A DNA stretch of 64,000 nucleotides from Geothrix sp. GTDB taxonomy: Bacteria; Acidobacteriota; Holophagae; Holophagales; Holophagaceae. The notes under the pieces are model-generated. The model did no database searches. It was given only the letters and a program-made list of their open reading frames with translations, and was not told the origin of the DNA. The translations under genes and the position numbers were made by a program. Within the stretch, counting starts at the first letter, position 1. Each line of letters begins with the position of its first letter. Location of the stretch: positions 310,001 through 374,000 of the forward strand of contig NZ_JAHRYQ010000001.1 of assembly GCF_020622065.1 (NCBI RefSeq). The letters are read 5' to 3'. This document shows, one piece after another, positions 16,723 to 29,800 of this stretch.

Positions 16723-18555
16723 CTAGGGTTTCCGCGGCTTGGACTTTCCCATCCGGGGCACGGGCTTGCGCGTGGGGCGGTCGGCGGGACCTTCGCGGCG
16801 GGGGCCGGAGGGGCGGTCCGCAGCGCCGAAGGTCCGGCGGGGCCGGGCTTCGCCATCCTCGCGCCGGGGGCGGGCGGGGCGGTCGTTCGGGCCGGAGGGT
16901 CGGCGAGGCCGGGCATCCCCATCCTCACGCCGGGGACGGGTGGGACGGTCCGCGGCGCCGAAGGTGCGGCGGGGACGCTCGTCTTCACCCTCACGCCGAG
17001 GCCGGGCGGGGCGGTCGTTCGGGCCGGAGGGTCGGTGGGGCCGGGCATCCCCATCCTCGCGCCGGGGGCGGGCGGGACGGTCCGCGGCGCCGAAGGTGCG
17101 GCGGGGACGCTCGTCTTCACCCTCACGCCGAGGCCGGGCGGGGCGGTCGTTCGGGCCGGAGGGTCGGTGGGGCCGGGCATCGCCATCCTCACGCCGGGGA
17201 CGGGCGGGACGGTCCGCGGCGCCGAAGGTGCGGCGGGGGCGCTCGTCTTCACTGTCGCGGCGGGGTCGAGCGGGACGATCGTTCGGACCGGAAGGGCGGT
17301 GGGGCCGGGCATCGCCGTCCTCACGCCGGGGACGGGCGGGACGGTCCGAGGCGCCGAAGGTGCGGCGGGGGCGCTCGTCTTCACCGTCGCGGCGGGGCCG
17401 GGCGGGGCGGTCGCTCAGGCCGGCGGGCCGACGGGGCCGGGCATCGCCATCCTCACGCCGGGGGCGCATGGGGCGCGCGGGGGCACCCTCCTGGTCGTCG
17501 TAGCGCTTGGCGCGGGCCACGCGCTTGAGCTTGTGGTCGCGGCTCTCCGTGGGCTGGAAGATGCCCTCCTCGCCCTTCACGCCGCTGCTGGCGCGGACGA
17601 TGCGGGCCTGGTTGCGGAGGGCCTTGAGGGCGGCTTCCATGTCCGCGGGCATGGGGGCGGTGACGGTGACCTGCTCCTCGGTGACGGGGTGCTTGAAGCC
17701 CAGCAGCTCGGCATGCAGGGCCTGGCGGTCGAGCAGGGGGCTCTCCACGCCGTAGACCTGATCGCCCAGCAGGGGATAGCCCCGGTCGGCGAACTGCACG
17801 CGGATCTGGTTGCGGCGGCCCGTCTCCAGCTTCACTTCCACCACGGTATGGCCCGGCAGGCGCTCGATGACGCGGTAGTGGGTCACGGCCTCCTTGGCAC
17901 CGGCGGGCATGCGCTTGCCGCCTCCGGGGCCCTTGCGGACCGTGGCCACGGACATCTTCAGGGACTTGGCGTGCTCGATGAGATGTCCCGCCAGGGTGCC
18001 GCTGTTTTCGGGCAGTTCGCCCACGAGGATGGCGAAATAGACTCGCTGGAGGCGGTGCAGCTCGAAATGCTTCTTCAGGCCGTGGAGGGCCTCGGGGGTC
18101 TTGGCGAAGACCAGCACACCGCTGGTGAAGCGGTCGAGGCGGTGCACGATGTAGAGATTGAAGCGCTTGAAGCCGCGGCGGCGATAGGATTCGGTGATGG
18201 CCTCGGCCAGGCTGGGTTCGCCCGGCTTTTCCGCCGGCACGGTGAGCAGGCCCGCGGGCTTGAATACGAAGAGCAGGTGGGTGTCCTCCCACAGCGCTTC
18301 ATAGGGGCCGGCCTGGAGCTTGCGGGCAGGGGGCAGCACCTCGTAGGTCTGTTCGGGGTCGAAGGCCACCTTGACCTTGTCGCCGACCTTGAGCCGCTGG
18401 CCGTGCTTCTCGGCCGGCTGGTCGTTCACGGTCACGCAGCGGCCATCAATGAAACCCTTGGCCTGGCGGTGGCTGATCACCATCACCTTGTGCAGTTCTG
18501 AAGCCAGGGCCGCGCCTTCGTGCTCCGCCTGCCATTCCCGTTCGATGCGTGCCAT
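16723..18555 (-). CDS. RluA-family pseudouridine synthase with long Arg/Pro repeat tail
   Basis: A 610-residue protein. An S4-like RNA-binding domain (about 15-75) precedes the catalytic domain, where HRLDRFTSG holds the catalytic aspartate and GRRNQIRVQF and PLLGDQVYG are conserved. From about residue 370 the tail is built of about ten 22-residue units alternating between the forms DRPARPRREDGDARPHRPSGPN and DRPARPRREGEDERPRRTFGAA. Ordinary RluA/RluC-type enzymes end near 320 residues. I start at the ATG of MARIERE, behind GGAGG; an upstream ATG at 18606 is less likely. The RNA target (rRNA or tRNA) cannot be decided. Confidence 0.9.
   Translation of the reverse strand: MARIEREWQAEHEGAALASELHKVMVISHRQAKGFIDGRCVTVNDQPAEKHGQRLKVGDKVKVAFDPEQTYEVLPPARKLQAGPYEALWEDTHLLFVFKPAGLLTVPAEKPGEPSLAEAITESYRRRGFKRFNLYIVHRLDRFTSGVLVFAKTPEALHGLKKHFELHRLQRVYFAILVGELPENSGTLAGHLIEHAKSLKMSVATVRKGPGGGKRMPAGAKEAVTHYRVIERLPGHTVVEVKLETGRRNQIRVQFADRGYPLLGDQVYGVESPLLDRQALHAELLGFKHPVTEEQVTVTAPMPADMEAALKALRNQARIVRASSGVKGEEGIFQPTESRDHKLKRVARAKRYDDQEGAPARPMRPRREDGDARPRRPAGLSDRPARPRRDGEDERPRRTFGASDRPARPRREDGDARPHRPSGPNDRPARPRRDSEDERPRRTFGAADRPARPRREDGDARPHRPSGPNDRPARPRREGEDERPRRTFGAADRPARPRREDGDARPHRPSGPNDRPARPRREGEDERPRRTFGAADRPTRPRREDGDARPRRPSGPNDRPARPRREDGEARPRRTFGAADRPSGPRREGPADRPTRKPVPRMGKSKPRKP
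16790..17480 (-). repeat. 132-bp tandem repeat inside the pseudouridine synthase gene
   Basis: Two alternating 66-bp units make a 132-bp period, seen for example as the same sequence starting at 16971 and 17103. Copies near the middle are almost identical, while those at both edges diverge, the usual result of unequal crossing-over. The length is a multiple of three throughout, so the coding frame is kept. Confidence 0.9.
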
Positions 18556-18640
18556 GGCGACGCCCTCCGTCATCGCCCAGCATCCTTGCAAACGCCAAGC
18601 GGACACCTAGCAGATCACGGAAAGGCCTTGATGCCTAACG

Positions 18641-18670
18641 AAAAGGGAGCGGCATAGCCGCCCCCTTTTT
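18641..18670 (-). terminator. Terminator downstream of the M16 peptidase gene
   Basis: The stem AAGGGGGCGGC / GCCGCTCCCTT with loop TAT is followed by TTCG on the minus strand and preceded by a T run on the plus strand. It lies 16 bases beyond the M16 stop and before the pseudouridine synthase gene. Confidence 0.7.
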
Positions 18671-18685
18671 GACGGAACGAGGACG

Positions 18686-21532
<2,847 letters not shown>

Positions 21533-21615
21533 GAGACCTCCAGGTTGGGAAAGATTCCGCAGGGGGAAGGCCCCAGCATACGAGGGGTCTTCGACCGCCG
21601 GGCTGTTAAGAATTG

Positions 21616-22227
21616 TTAAGAAGGGGCCAGCAGGGTCTGGAGCTGCATCTGCCAGGCAATTCTCAAGTCGTCCAATTTCATTCCTTTGCCCCGGTTGGGT
21701 GCCCCCTGCAGCAGGCCCTGGGCACTGGGATGCGGCAAAGGCTGGAGGTCGAAGGCGGGGGCTCCAGGCAGGCGGCTGAGCACCCACTCCGCGCGCTTGC
21801 CGAAGGCGATGACGCGGAGCTGGCCCGGGGCACCTGCCGCGGCCTGGGCCAGCTCCGCCGCCAGCCGAGCGAGGTTGGGGGGAGCCAGCAGGTCCCTGTT
21901 GGAAGGCGCATGGAAGTGCTCGCCATCCTTGGTGGGGCAGGCAGGGTAGGCGTTGCTGAGGGCGGTGCCGAGGAGCCTCGGCCTCAGGCCCAGGGCCTTG
22001 AAGCGGGCGCCATCCCAGTCCTCCCAGGCCGTCTCGGGCACCTCGGCCCGACCCGTGGCGACCAGGGCGCGGTAGACGGTGATGCCCGCACCGTCGCCCC
22101 AGAAGGGAATGCCAGATTGGTCCGCCCCCCGCGGGCCCGGGGCCTCGCCGAAGAGCATCACGGACACCGGGCCGGCCTCAGGAAAGAGAGCGGGAACGGC
22201 ATGACCACGGATGCGAGCCGTGATCAA
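21616..22227 (-). CDS. Uracil-DNA-glycosylase superfamily protein
   Basis: 203 residues from a TTG start. FGEAPG followed by GIPFWGDGAG matches the first conserved motif of the UDG superfamily, and PLPHPSAQG near the C-terminus fits the HPS-type second motif. The four-cysteine iron-sulfur site of family 4 enzymes is not evident, so I do not assign a subfamily. The TTG overlaps the isochorismatase stop (TTGA, 22224-22227) with AAGGG upstream, indicating coupling; a longer reading frame to 22296 overlaps that gene and is less likely. It would act in base-excision repair or on modified bases. Confidence 0.65.
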   Translation of the reverse strand: MITARIRGHAVPALFPEAGPVSVMLFGEAPGPRGADQSGIPFWGDGAGITVYRALVATGRAEVPETAWEDWDGARFKALGLRPRLLGTALSNAYPACPTKDGEHFHAPSNRDLLAPPNLARLAAELAQAAAGAPGQLRVIAFGKRAEWVLSRLPGAPAFDLQPLPHPSAQGLLQGAPNRGKGMKLDDLRIAWQMQLQTLLAPS

Positions 22228-22814
22228 CCCGGTTGCCCTTCCTTCATGAGCGCTGACAGCGCCTTGAACTGGGGGTGGTTTTTGTCGCGGGCCCACTCGA
22301 AGGCCACGGACTCGTGGTTGGTGATCGTGGCCCCGGCGGCGGCCATGCGGTCCAGGGCGTGCTTCCGGTATTCCTCGCCCCGGCCGCTCACGGCATCCCA
22401 GCAGAGGTGCACCTCGTGACCTGCGGCCAGGAGCTCGAGCACAGTCTGCATCACGCAGACATGGGCTTCGATGCCTGCCACCACGATCTGCCGCTTCTCG
22501 GGAGGGAGTCCGGGCCGGGCCCGCTGGAGGAGGGGCTCGAAGCCTGCGTCGCCGCAGCAGCCGAAGGCCGTCTTTTCCAGAAAGAAGGTCGGGGTGGACA
22601 GTCCGTCATAGGCCTCGCGGATGCTCGCCTCCGTGGGGCCGATGCCCTTGGGGTATTGCTCCGTCAGCACCACCGGCACCGCGAAGAGGTCCGCCAGCCT
22701 CAGCAGCCGCCGGGTGGTCTCCAGAACCGGGGCCGGGCGCTGCACCATGTGGACGAGCTTGCCCTGCAGGTCGATGACGACGAGGATGCTGCGGCTGGAA
22801 TCGAGAAGGGGCAT
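22224..22814 (-). CDS. Isochorismatase-family cysteine hydrolase
   Basis: A 196-residue protein of the isochorismatase-like fold. The catalytic triad is visible: D15 (VVIDLQ), K81 (LEKTAFGC) and C120 (AHVCVMQT). It resembles the YcaC-type subgroup of unknown substrate rather than true isochorismatases. Its GGAGG ribosome site overlaps the end of the M13 peptidase gene, nine bases before the ATG, and its stop overlaps the start of the glycosylase gene. The three genes form one minus-strand operon. Confidence 0.88.
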   Translation of the reverse strand: MPLLDSSRSILVVIDLQGKLVHMVQRPAPVLETTRRLLRLADLFAVPVVLTEQYPKGIGPTEASIREAYDGLSTPTFFLEKTAFGCCGDAGFEPLLQRARPGLPPEKRQIVVAGIEAHVCVMQTVLELLAAGHEVHLCWDAVSGRGEEYRKHALDRMAAAGATITNHESVAFEWARDKNHPQFKALSALMKEGQPG

Positions 22815-22823
22815 GGGGTCCTC

Positions 22824-24884
22824 CTACCAGATCTTCACGCGGTCCGCGGGGGCCAGATAGAGGGCCTGGCCGGGTTTCACCTGGAAGGCGGGGTACCAGG
22901 CATCGAGGTTCCGCGCGGTGGCAGGCCGGAAGGGGGCGGGGGCGTGACCATCCGTGAGGATCTGCTGGCGGAGCAGGGGCTCGCGGGCCTTCTCGCGCCA
23001 GCTCTGGGCGTAGCTGAGGAAGAACTGCTGGTCCCCGGTCAGGCCCTGCACCACTGGTGCCTCCCGGCCCCCCAGGGACAGGCGGTAGGCATCATAGGCG
23101 GCGGCGAGGCCCGCTACATCCGCGATGTTCTCGCCAAGGGTCTGCCGGCCCTTGATGTGGAGGCCGGGGAAGGGCTCATAGGCGTCGAACTGCGCCACCA
23201 GCTGGTTGGCGGAGGCCTGGAAGTGCTTCAGGTCCTCCGGCGTCCACCAGTTGTTCAGCTTGCCGGTGGCGTCGAAGAGGGAGCCCGAGTCGTCGAAGCT
23301 GTGGCTGATCTCGTGGCCGATGACGGCCCCGATGGCGCCGTAGTCCATGACCATGGGGCGCTTGGGATCGAAGTAGGGGGGCTGCAGGATGGCCGCCGGG
23401 AAGTTGAGGGCGTTCATGACGGGCAGGTTCACGGCATTCACGGTCTGGGGCGTCATCACCCACTCGGTGCGGTCGATGGGCCGGCCCAGCTTGCGCAGGT
23501 TCCGGGCGTACTCGAAGCGCTCGGCGCGCTCGGCGTTCCCGAAGGCATCGCCGGCCACGACCTTGAGCTCGTGGTAGTCCTGCCAGCGATCCGGATAGCC
23601 CACGCCCACCTTGAGGGCATCCAGCTTGGCGGAGGCCTTGGCCTTGGTGGCCGGCGACATCCAGGTCAGCGCCTCGATGCGGGCGCGGAAGGCGTCCTTG
23701 ATCTTGGCCACCATGTCTTGGGCCCGGGCCTTCTCGGAGGGCGGGAAGTATTTGGCCACATAGGCTTTGCCGACGGCCTCGCCCAGGGCCTGATTGGTGA
23801 GGGCCACGCCGTAGACCCAGCGCTCCCGGGGTTTCGAGGCGCCGCTCAGCACCCGGCCGTAGAAGGCGAAGGACTGGTCCACCACGGCCTTGGGCAGTAC
23901 CCGGGCCCGGTGCTGGAGGGCGTGGAATGTCAGATAGTCCTTCCAGGTATCGAGAGGGACTTCTGCGGTCAGGGCGGAGAGGCCCGTGAAGGCGCCCGGC
24001 TGCCAGACCACGAACACCTCGGGCTGCTTCAGGTCCGCGGCGGCGAAGAAGGTCTCCCAGTCCAGGCCCGGGGCCTTGATGCCGAAATCGGCCCGCTTCC
24101 AGTGGTTGTTCCCCTTCAGCACATCGCCCGAGTCCTCCCGGCTGGCGTGGACCTTGGCCATGCGGGTTTCCAGGTCCACCACGGCCGCCGCGCGCCGCTC
24201 GCTGTCCGACAGGCCCGCGAGCTTCAGCATGGCCGCCACATGGGCCCGGTACTGGGTGCGGACGGTCGCCATGCCTTCGGCGGGATCGAGGTAGTAGCTC
24301 CGTTCGGGCATCCCCAGGCCGCCCTGCAGGAGGAAGGGAGCATAGCGGGTGGGCTCATCCAGATCCTGGGCCACCCACAGGCCGAAGAGGTTGGCGGTGT
24401 CGATGTGGGTGGCGTTCAGCACATCCACATCGGCCCGCAAGGTGCGGCCGAGGTGGTGGGCCAGGTCCTTCCGGTCCCGGATGGCGCTGATGGCCTGGAA
24501 CGCAGGTTGGAGGGGGGTCAGCCCCTTGGCCTCGATGGCCTGCTCGTCCATGAAGCTCGTGAAGTAATCCCCGATCTTGCGGCGCTCCGACCCAGCCGGG
24601 GCCTTGGCCTTCGCCGCGGCCCGGATGAGGGCGGCCGTGCGCCGGTCCGTGAGGTCGGCCACCTCGTGCCCGACACCGAAGGAGCCCCGGTCCGCCGGGA
24701 TCTCGGTCCGCTTCACCCAGCCCCCGTTGGCGTAGGCGAAGAAGTCGTTCCCGGGGGCGACCGAGCGGTCCATGCCCGCCAGGTCGAGACCGTGCACCGC
24801 CGGGGCCGGACTGGCCTTGGGCGGAGCCGCCACGAGCGCTGGGACGGCCAGGCAGAAGGTGAGGGAAGGTAAAGCTCGATGCAT
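22824..24884 (-). CDS. Secreted M13 (neprilysin-like) metallopeptidase
   Basis: 686 residues with a signal peptide ending near VAAPPKA. The N-terminal M13 domain begins DRSVAPGNDFFAYANGGWV. The zinc motif is HEISH at 524-528, with the third ligand in GENIADVAG, and the substrate-binding NAVNLP stretch is present. The C-terminus VKIW is the usual short end of bacterial PepO-type enzymes. It would cleave oligopeptides in the periplasm or outside the cell. The frame stays open for 279 codons upstream of the chosen ATG, but that part is not conserved-looking and overlaps another gene; start 24884 gives the signal peptide. Confidence 0.95.
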   Translation of the reverse strand: MHRALPSLTFCLAVPALVAAPPKASPAPAVHGLDLAGMDRSVAPGNDFFAYANGGWVKRTEIPADRGSFGVGHEVADLTDRRTAALIRAAAKAKAPAGSERRKIGDYFTSFMDEQAIEAKGLTPLQPAFQAISAIRDRKDLAHHLGRTLRADVDVLNATHIDTANLFGLWVAQDLDEPTRYAPFLLQGGLGMPERSYYLDPAEGMATVRTQYRAHVAAMLKLAGLSDSERRAAAVVDLETRMAKVHASREDSGDVLKGNNHWKRADFGIKAPGLDWETFFAAADLKQPEVFVVWQPGAFTGLSALTAEVPLDTWKDYLTFHALQHRARVLPKAVVDQSFAFYGRVLSGASKPRERWVYGVALTNQALGEAVGKAYVAKYFPPSEKARAQDMVAKIKDAFRARIEALTWMSPATKAKASAKLDALKVGVGYPDRWQDYHELKVVAGDAFGNAERAERFEYARNLRKLGRPIDRTEWVMTPQTVNAVNLPVMNALNFPAAILQPPYFDPKRPMVMDYGAIGAVIGHEISHSFDDSGSLFDATGKLNNWWTPEDLKHFQASANQLVAQFDAYEPFPGLHIKGRQTLGENIADVAGLAAAYDAYRLSLGGREAPVVQGLTGDQQFFLSYAQSWREKAREPLLRQQILTDGHAPAPFRPATARNLDAWYPAFQVKPGQALYLAPADRVKIW

Positions 24885-25000
24885 GTGAAAGAACCCCGAT
24901 GGATTGCAGGTGGAACAAAGGGCGCCCGTCAGGGGGCGAAGAGAATGATACTCACCCCCTGGTGGTTGGATATCTGTCGCCTGAAGACCCCATCGAGGCT

Positions 25001-25945
25001 TCAGGTGGTGGGGGCGGCGGCTGGCAGCGCGTGCCGCCAGTCGCGTCCGACGAGCACGACCTGGGGCTTCCGGTCCCGGAGGAACACGGCGGCATCCCAG
25101 AACAAGCCAGGGAAGACGCGCACGGGTCCCGGCGCCGCGTCGAAAGCCAGGCTGCGGGCACGGAACCAGCGGCGGTAGACGAGGTGCCAGCGCCCTTCGG
25201 TCAAGACCAGGTAGGCGGCCCCGAGCCGCGGCACCCCCTTCACCCGGCGGGCGAAGCAGGGCAGGATGTCGGCGGCCGCCCCGAGGGCCAGTTCCAGGGC
25301 CTTCAGCTCGACCCAGGTGGGGACTTCGTCTCGGCCTCCCTCGCCGAACAAGGCGTGCAACGCCCCGCGGAAACCCGTGAGCACGAAGGCCAGGGCCCTC
25401 AGCAGCAGGGGCAGGAGGAAGGCCGTGGCCACCAGCAGCGCCCCAAGCACCGGGAGGGCGATGGCGGGGTGGCTGTAGGCCAGGGCGAGCAGGGCGGCCA
25501 CGCCCACATCCTCCGCCACGCTGAGGACGCTGTGGCTGGTGGGCTCCGGCGTGGTGTGGGCCAGGAGCCGGACCCCCATCTTGCTGCCGTGGGTGCCCAG
25601 GGCGATGGTGCCGCCCGCCAGCAGGGCCACCACCTTGGCCACGGGATGCAGCTCGCCGGCCGCACCCAGGGCCAGGAGGGCACCGCCCAGGGGGCGGATG
25701 AAGGTGTGGAGGCCGTCCCAAACGGGCGTGACGAAGGGCACCTTGTCCGCCAGGAACTCCAGGAGGAAGAGGAGGCCCGCGACGGCCAGCACCACCGGAT
25801 GGCCGAGGATGGCCAGATCCGCCGGCAGGCCGTGGATCCAGCCGAACCGCTGTCCCGCGCCCACGAGGAGCACCGTGAGGTAGAGGTTGATGCCGGAGAC
25901 GGTGGAGAGGCCGAGGATGGCCGCCAGGGTCTGCAGTGGGCCCAT
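25001..25945 (-). CDS. DUF4126-family membrane protein
   Basis: 314 residues. The N-terminal two thirds are strongly hydrophobic with about six membrane segments (LGLSTVSGINLYLTVLLVG, VVLAVAGLLFLLEFLADKVP and others), matching the DUF4126 pattern. The C-terminal 110 residues are soluble and contain paired aromatics (WHLVYRRWFRARSL) and may be an extra domain. Function is unknown. It follows the GlsB-like gene by one base (stop 25947, start 25945), so both are coupled. Confidence 0.75.
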   Translation of the reverse strand: MGPLQTLAAILGLSTVSGINLYLTVLLVGAGQRFGWIHGLPADLAILGHPVVLAVAGLLFLLEFLADKVPFVTPVWDGLHTFIRPLGGALLALGAAGELHPVAKVVALLAGGTIALGTHGSKMGVRLLAHTTPEPTSHSVLSVAEDVGVAALLALAYSHPAIALPVLGALLVATAFLLPLLLRALAFVLTGFRGALHALFGEGGRDEVPTWVELKALELALGAAADILPCFARRVKGVPRLGAAYLVLTEGRWHLVYRRWFRARSLAFDAAPGPVRVFPGLFWDAAVFLRDRKPQVVLVGRDWRHALPAAAPTT

Positions 25946-25946
25946 C

Positions 25947-26201
25947 TCAGGCCGTGAATTTCTTGTAGAGGTGGTAGGCGCCCAGCAGGATCACCGCGCC
26001 CACCACGGACATCAGGAAGCCTGCCCCCTGGCCTTCCTGGTAGTGGCCCACGGCCCGTCCGATCCAGGTGCCCAGGAAGGAGCCGGCGATGCCGAGGACC
26101 ATGGTGATGATCCACCCGCCGGGATCCTTGCCGGGCATGAGCAGCTTGGCCACGGCGCCCGCGATGAGACCGATGATGCAGGTCCAGATGAGGTGGAGCA
26201 T
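25947..26201 (-). CDS. GlsB/YeaQ/YmgE-family small membrane protein
   Basis: 84 residues with three membrane helices and glycine-rich contacts: IWTCIIGLIAGAVAKLLMPGKDPGG is the family signature region (positions 5-29). Members are called transglycosylase-associated or stress-response envelope proteins, with no proven activity. It is the first gene of a two-gene unit with the DUF4126 protein. Confidence 0.85.
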   Translation of the reverse strand: MLHLIWTCIIGLIAGAVAKLLMPGKDPGGWIITMVLGIAGSFLGTWIGRAVGHYQEGQGAGFLMSVVGAVILLGAYHLYKKFTA

Positions 26202-26359
26202 GGGACCTCCCGTCCGGCTTTGAGGCAGTGCGGTGCAACCCTACGCCGGGCGGGGGCCTGCGTCAATGAATGGGCGGATGATCATCCCCATCGTTTCCGG
26301 GAGGCTTGCTTGGCCCCCGATCTAACCGAACCTTGGCTCCGACATCCAAGGAGGGCGTC

Positions 26360-26752
26360 ATGGGTTTGCTGGACATGGTGGGTGGCCTGCTGGGGCAGGG
26401 CGGCCAGGAACAGGGCAACAACCCCCTCATGGGGGCGGTCATGGGCCTCATCCAGAACCACCCCGGGGGCCTCCAGGGCTTGCTGGGCCAGCTCCAGGAG
26501 AAGGGCCTGGGGGACCAGGTGGCGTCCTGGATCGGCACGGGCGCGAACCAGCCCATCAGCGCAGAGCACATCCAGACCGCGCTGGGCTCTGACCAGCTGC
26601 AGCAGCTGGCGGGCCAGCTGGGCGTCTCCCACGACGAGGCCGCCTCGGGCCTGGCCGGGCTCCTGCCCCAGGTGGTGGACAAGCTCAGCCCCGAGGGCAA
26701 CCTGCCCGAGGGGGGGAATGTCATGAACCTCTTGAAGGGGTTCCTCGGCTGA
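26360..26752 (+). CDS. YidB-like protein (DUF937)
   Basis: 130 residues starting MGLLDMVGG behind AAGGAGGGCGTC, an excellent ribosome site; the frame extends 18 codons further upstream without support. A Gly/Gln-rich N-terminus leads to the conserved SWIGTGANQPISAEHIQTALG and an acidic helix pair. The family is widespread and uncharacterised. The gene is divergent from the GlsB-like gene; the 158 bases between hold both 5' regions and nothing else I can name. Confidence 0.85.
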   Translation: MGLLDMVGGLLGQGGQEQGNNPLMGAVMGLIQNHPGGLQGLLGQLQEKGLGDQVASWIGTGANQPISAEHIQTALGSDQLQQLAGQLGVSHDEAASGLAGLLPQVVDKLSPEGNLPEGGNVMNLLKGFLG

Positions 26753-26825
26753 GGGCCGGCTGACGCCAACCGGGGGTCATTGACCCGGGAGAAGGCGGGA
26801 GGCATGGTGGAGGGGTCTTCCCATC

Positions 26826-29800
26826 ATGCCTCGTCTTCTTATGGATGGACCCATGACCCGTCGACCTTCCTCCCTGAACCCCCTGGCCCTGGTGATGGCC
26901 GCGGCTCTCGTCCAGCCGCTCCCCGCGGTGGACCTCCAGGACACCCGGCTGGTGGCCCAGCCGGCCGTGAGCGCCCGGCAGGTCGCCTTCCTCTACGCGG
27001 GGGACCTGTGGACCTGCGCGCCGGATGGCGGGGCCGCGAAGCGCCTCACCACCCGCGGTGGCTGCGTGGGCACGCCCCGCTTCAGCCCCGATGGGGCCTG
27101 GATCGCCTACACGGCGGCGCTGGAGGGGAATGCCGATGTCTGGGTGATTCCCGCGGCCGGTGGCGAGCCCCGGCGCCTCACCTGGCACCCGGGTGCCGAT
27201 GTGGTGCAGGACTGGACGCCGGATGGCAGGGCCGTGCTGTTCACCTCGGGCCGCTCGGTACACACGACGCGCTACACCCAGCTCTTCACGGTGCCCCTCG
27301 CCGGGGGCATGCCCACCCAGCTGCCCATCCCCAACGCGGCCCGGGCCACCTACTCGCCGGACGGCAGCCACATCGTCTACAACCCGCTGAGTGATGCCTT
27401 CCGCCAGTGGAAGCACTACCGTGGCGGCACGGCCTCGCGGCTCTGGATCTACCGGGTCAAGGATCACGAGGTCGTCCAGATCCCTCAGCCCCAAGATCAG
27501 CCTCAAGGCCGCTGCAACGACATCGACCCCATGTGGATCGGCGGGAAGGTCTACTTCGTATCCGACCGGGCGGGCGAGTTCAACCTCTTCAGCTATGACC
27601 TGGCCACGAAGGTGGTCGCGCAGCTGACGACGCATAAGGACTTCCCCATCTTGGCCGCCAGCCACGGTGCGGGCCGGATCGTCTATGAGCAGGCGGGCTG
27701 GCTTCACCGGTTCGACCCGGCCACGGGCCAGAGCACCCGCCTGAAGGTGGCCGTGGCGGCAGACCTGCCCGAGGCCCGGAGCCGCTGGGCCACGGGGGCG
27801 AAGTGGGCGAGCAACCTGGAGCTCTCGCCTTCCGGCAGCCGGGTGGCGGTGGAATACCGGGGCGAGATCCTGAGCGTTCCCGCGGAGAAGGGGGATGCCC
27901 GCAACCTGACGAACGCGCCGGGATCCCACGAACGGAACCCCGCCTGGTCTCCGGATGGGAAGGCCCTTGCCTACCTGTCGGACGCCGGGGGCGAATACGC
28001 CCTCAAGGTCCAGGCGCAGGATGGGAAGGGCGAGGTGCGGTCGTTCGCCCTGAAGGGGGCGGGCTTCTACGACAACCTCAAGTGGTCGCCGGACGGGAAG
28101 AAGATCGCCTACACCGACAACGCCCTCGCGCTGCGGATCCTCGACCTGGGCACTGGCGCGGTGAAGGCCGTCTCCAGTGAGGTGCTCTATACGCCGGCGC
28201 CCACCCTCAACCACAACTGGTCGCCGGATTCCCGGTTCCTGGCCTACACCCGCAACACGGAATCCGGGATGCTGCGCCTCCATGTGTACGCGGTGGAGGA
28301 GGACAAATCCACGGCCCTGACGGACGGCCTGGCCGATGCCAGCGATCCGGTCTTCGACCGCAGCGGCAAGTACCTCTACTTCACCGCCAGCACGGACGCG
28401 GGGCCGGTGCGGGACTGGTTCGCCCAGTCCAATGCCGACGCCCTCATGCGTGGGAACCTCTACCTGATGGTGCTGGCCAAGGACACCCCTTCGCCCCTGG
28501 CCAAGGAGAGTGACGAGGAGGGCGGGGCCGCCAAGGCAGAGGAGAAGAACGGCAAGCCCGAGGACAAGAAGGGCGCCAAGACCGAGGTGAAGGTCCGCAT
28601 CGATTTCGATGGCCTGGCCGAGCGTATCGTGCCCATCGAAGCCGCCAAGACGGCCTTCTTCACGGACCTGCAGGCCGGCGAGGCCGGCACGCTCTTCTAC
28701 CTCCGCCAGACTGGCGGCGCGAACCGCTTCAACCGGAGCGAGCCCATGGCCCTCTGCCGCTTCGACCTGAAGAAGCGGGAGGAGACCGTGCTGGTGGAGA
28801 AGGCCGACGCCTTCAAACTGTCGGCGGACGGCAAGAAGCTCGTCTACCAGTTGAAAGAAGCGGCCACGATCATCCCCACCGCCGGCAAGCCCGAGCCCGG
28901 CAAGGGCAAGGTGGCCCTGGAGGGCCTGCAGGTGAAGGTGGAACCCCGGCAGGAATGGGCCCAGATCCTCGACGAGGTCTGGCGCATCAACCGCGACTTC
29001 TTCTATGCCCCCAACATGCACGGTGCGGACTGGAAGGCCATGAAGGCCAAGTACGCGGCCTTCCTGCCCGACCTGGGCACCCGGGCCGACCTGAACCGGG
29101 TCATCCAGTGGATGTGTTCCGAGCTGGCCGTGGGGCATCACCGCGGAGGCGGCGGCGACCTGCCTGATGCCGGCAAACCCGTCCCAGGCGGCCTGCTGGG
29201 CGCCGATGTGGAGGTGGCGAACGGCCGGTACCGGTTCGCGAAAATCTTCGGCGGCCTGAACTGGAGCCCCGAGCTTCGCTCGCCCCTCACGGAGCCGGGC
29301 GTGAATGTGAAGCCGGGCGATTACCTGTTGGCGGTGAACGGCCGCGACCTGAAGGCGCCCGAAAACCTCTATGCCCGGTTCGAGAACACCGCCGGCAAGC
29401 TGGTGGAACTCACCGTGGGCAGCGATCCCGCGGGGAAGGATGCGCGGACGGTCAGCGTGGTGCCGGTGGGAAGCGAAGCGGGCCTGCGCAACCGGGACTG
29501 GGTGGAGGGGAATCTCCGCAAGGTCCAGGCGGCCACCGAGGGGCGCGTGGCCTATGTCTATGTGCCGAACACCACCACCCTGGGCCACACCTACTTCAAG
29601 CGCTACTTCTACCCCCAGGCGCAGAAAGAGGCCGTGATCATCGACGAGCGCTACAACGGCGGCGGCCAGGTGGCGGACTACTACATCGACCTGCTCCGCC
29701 GGCCCTTCACCGCCATGTGGGCCATGCGCTACGGCCAGGACCTGAAGTCGCCCCAGGCCTCCATCCAGGGCCCCAAGGTCATGCTGGTGGATGAGACCGC

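Noticed and set aside
16790-17480. CRISPR-like regular repeats
   Set aside because: The repeats are contiguous, coding, multiples of three, and have no unique spacers.
24885-25721. N-terminal extension of the M13 peptidase frame by 279 codons
   Set aside because: It overlaps the DUF4126 gene, contains no conserved sequence, and would bury the signal peptide.
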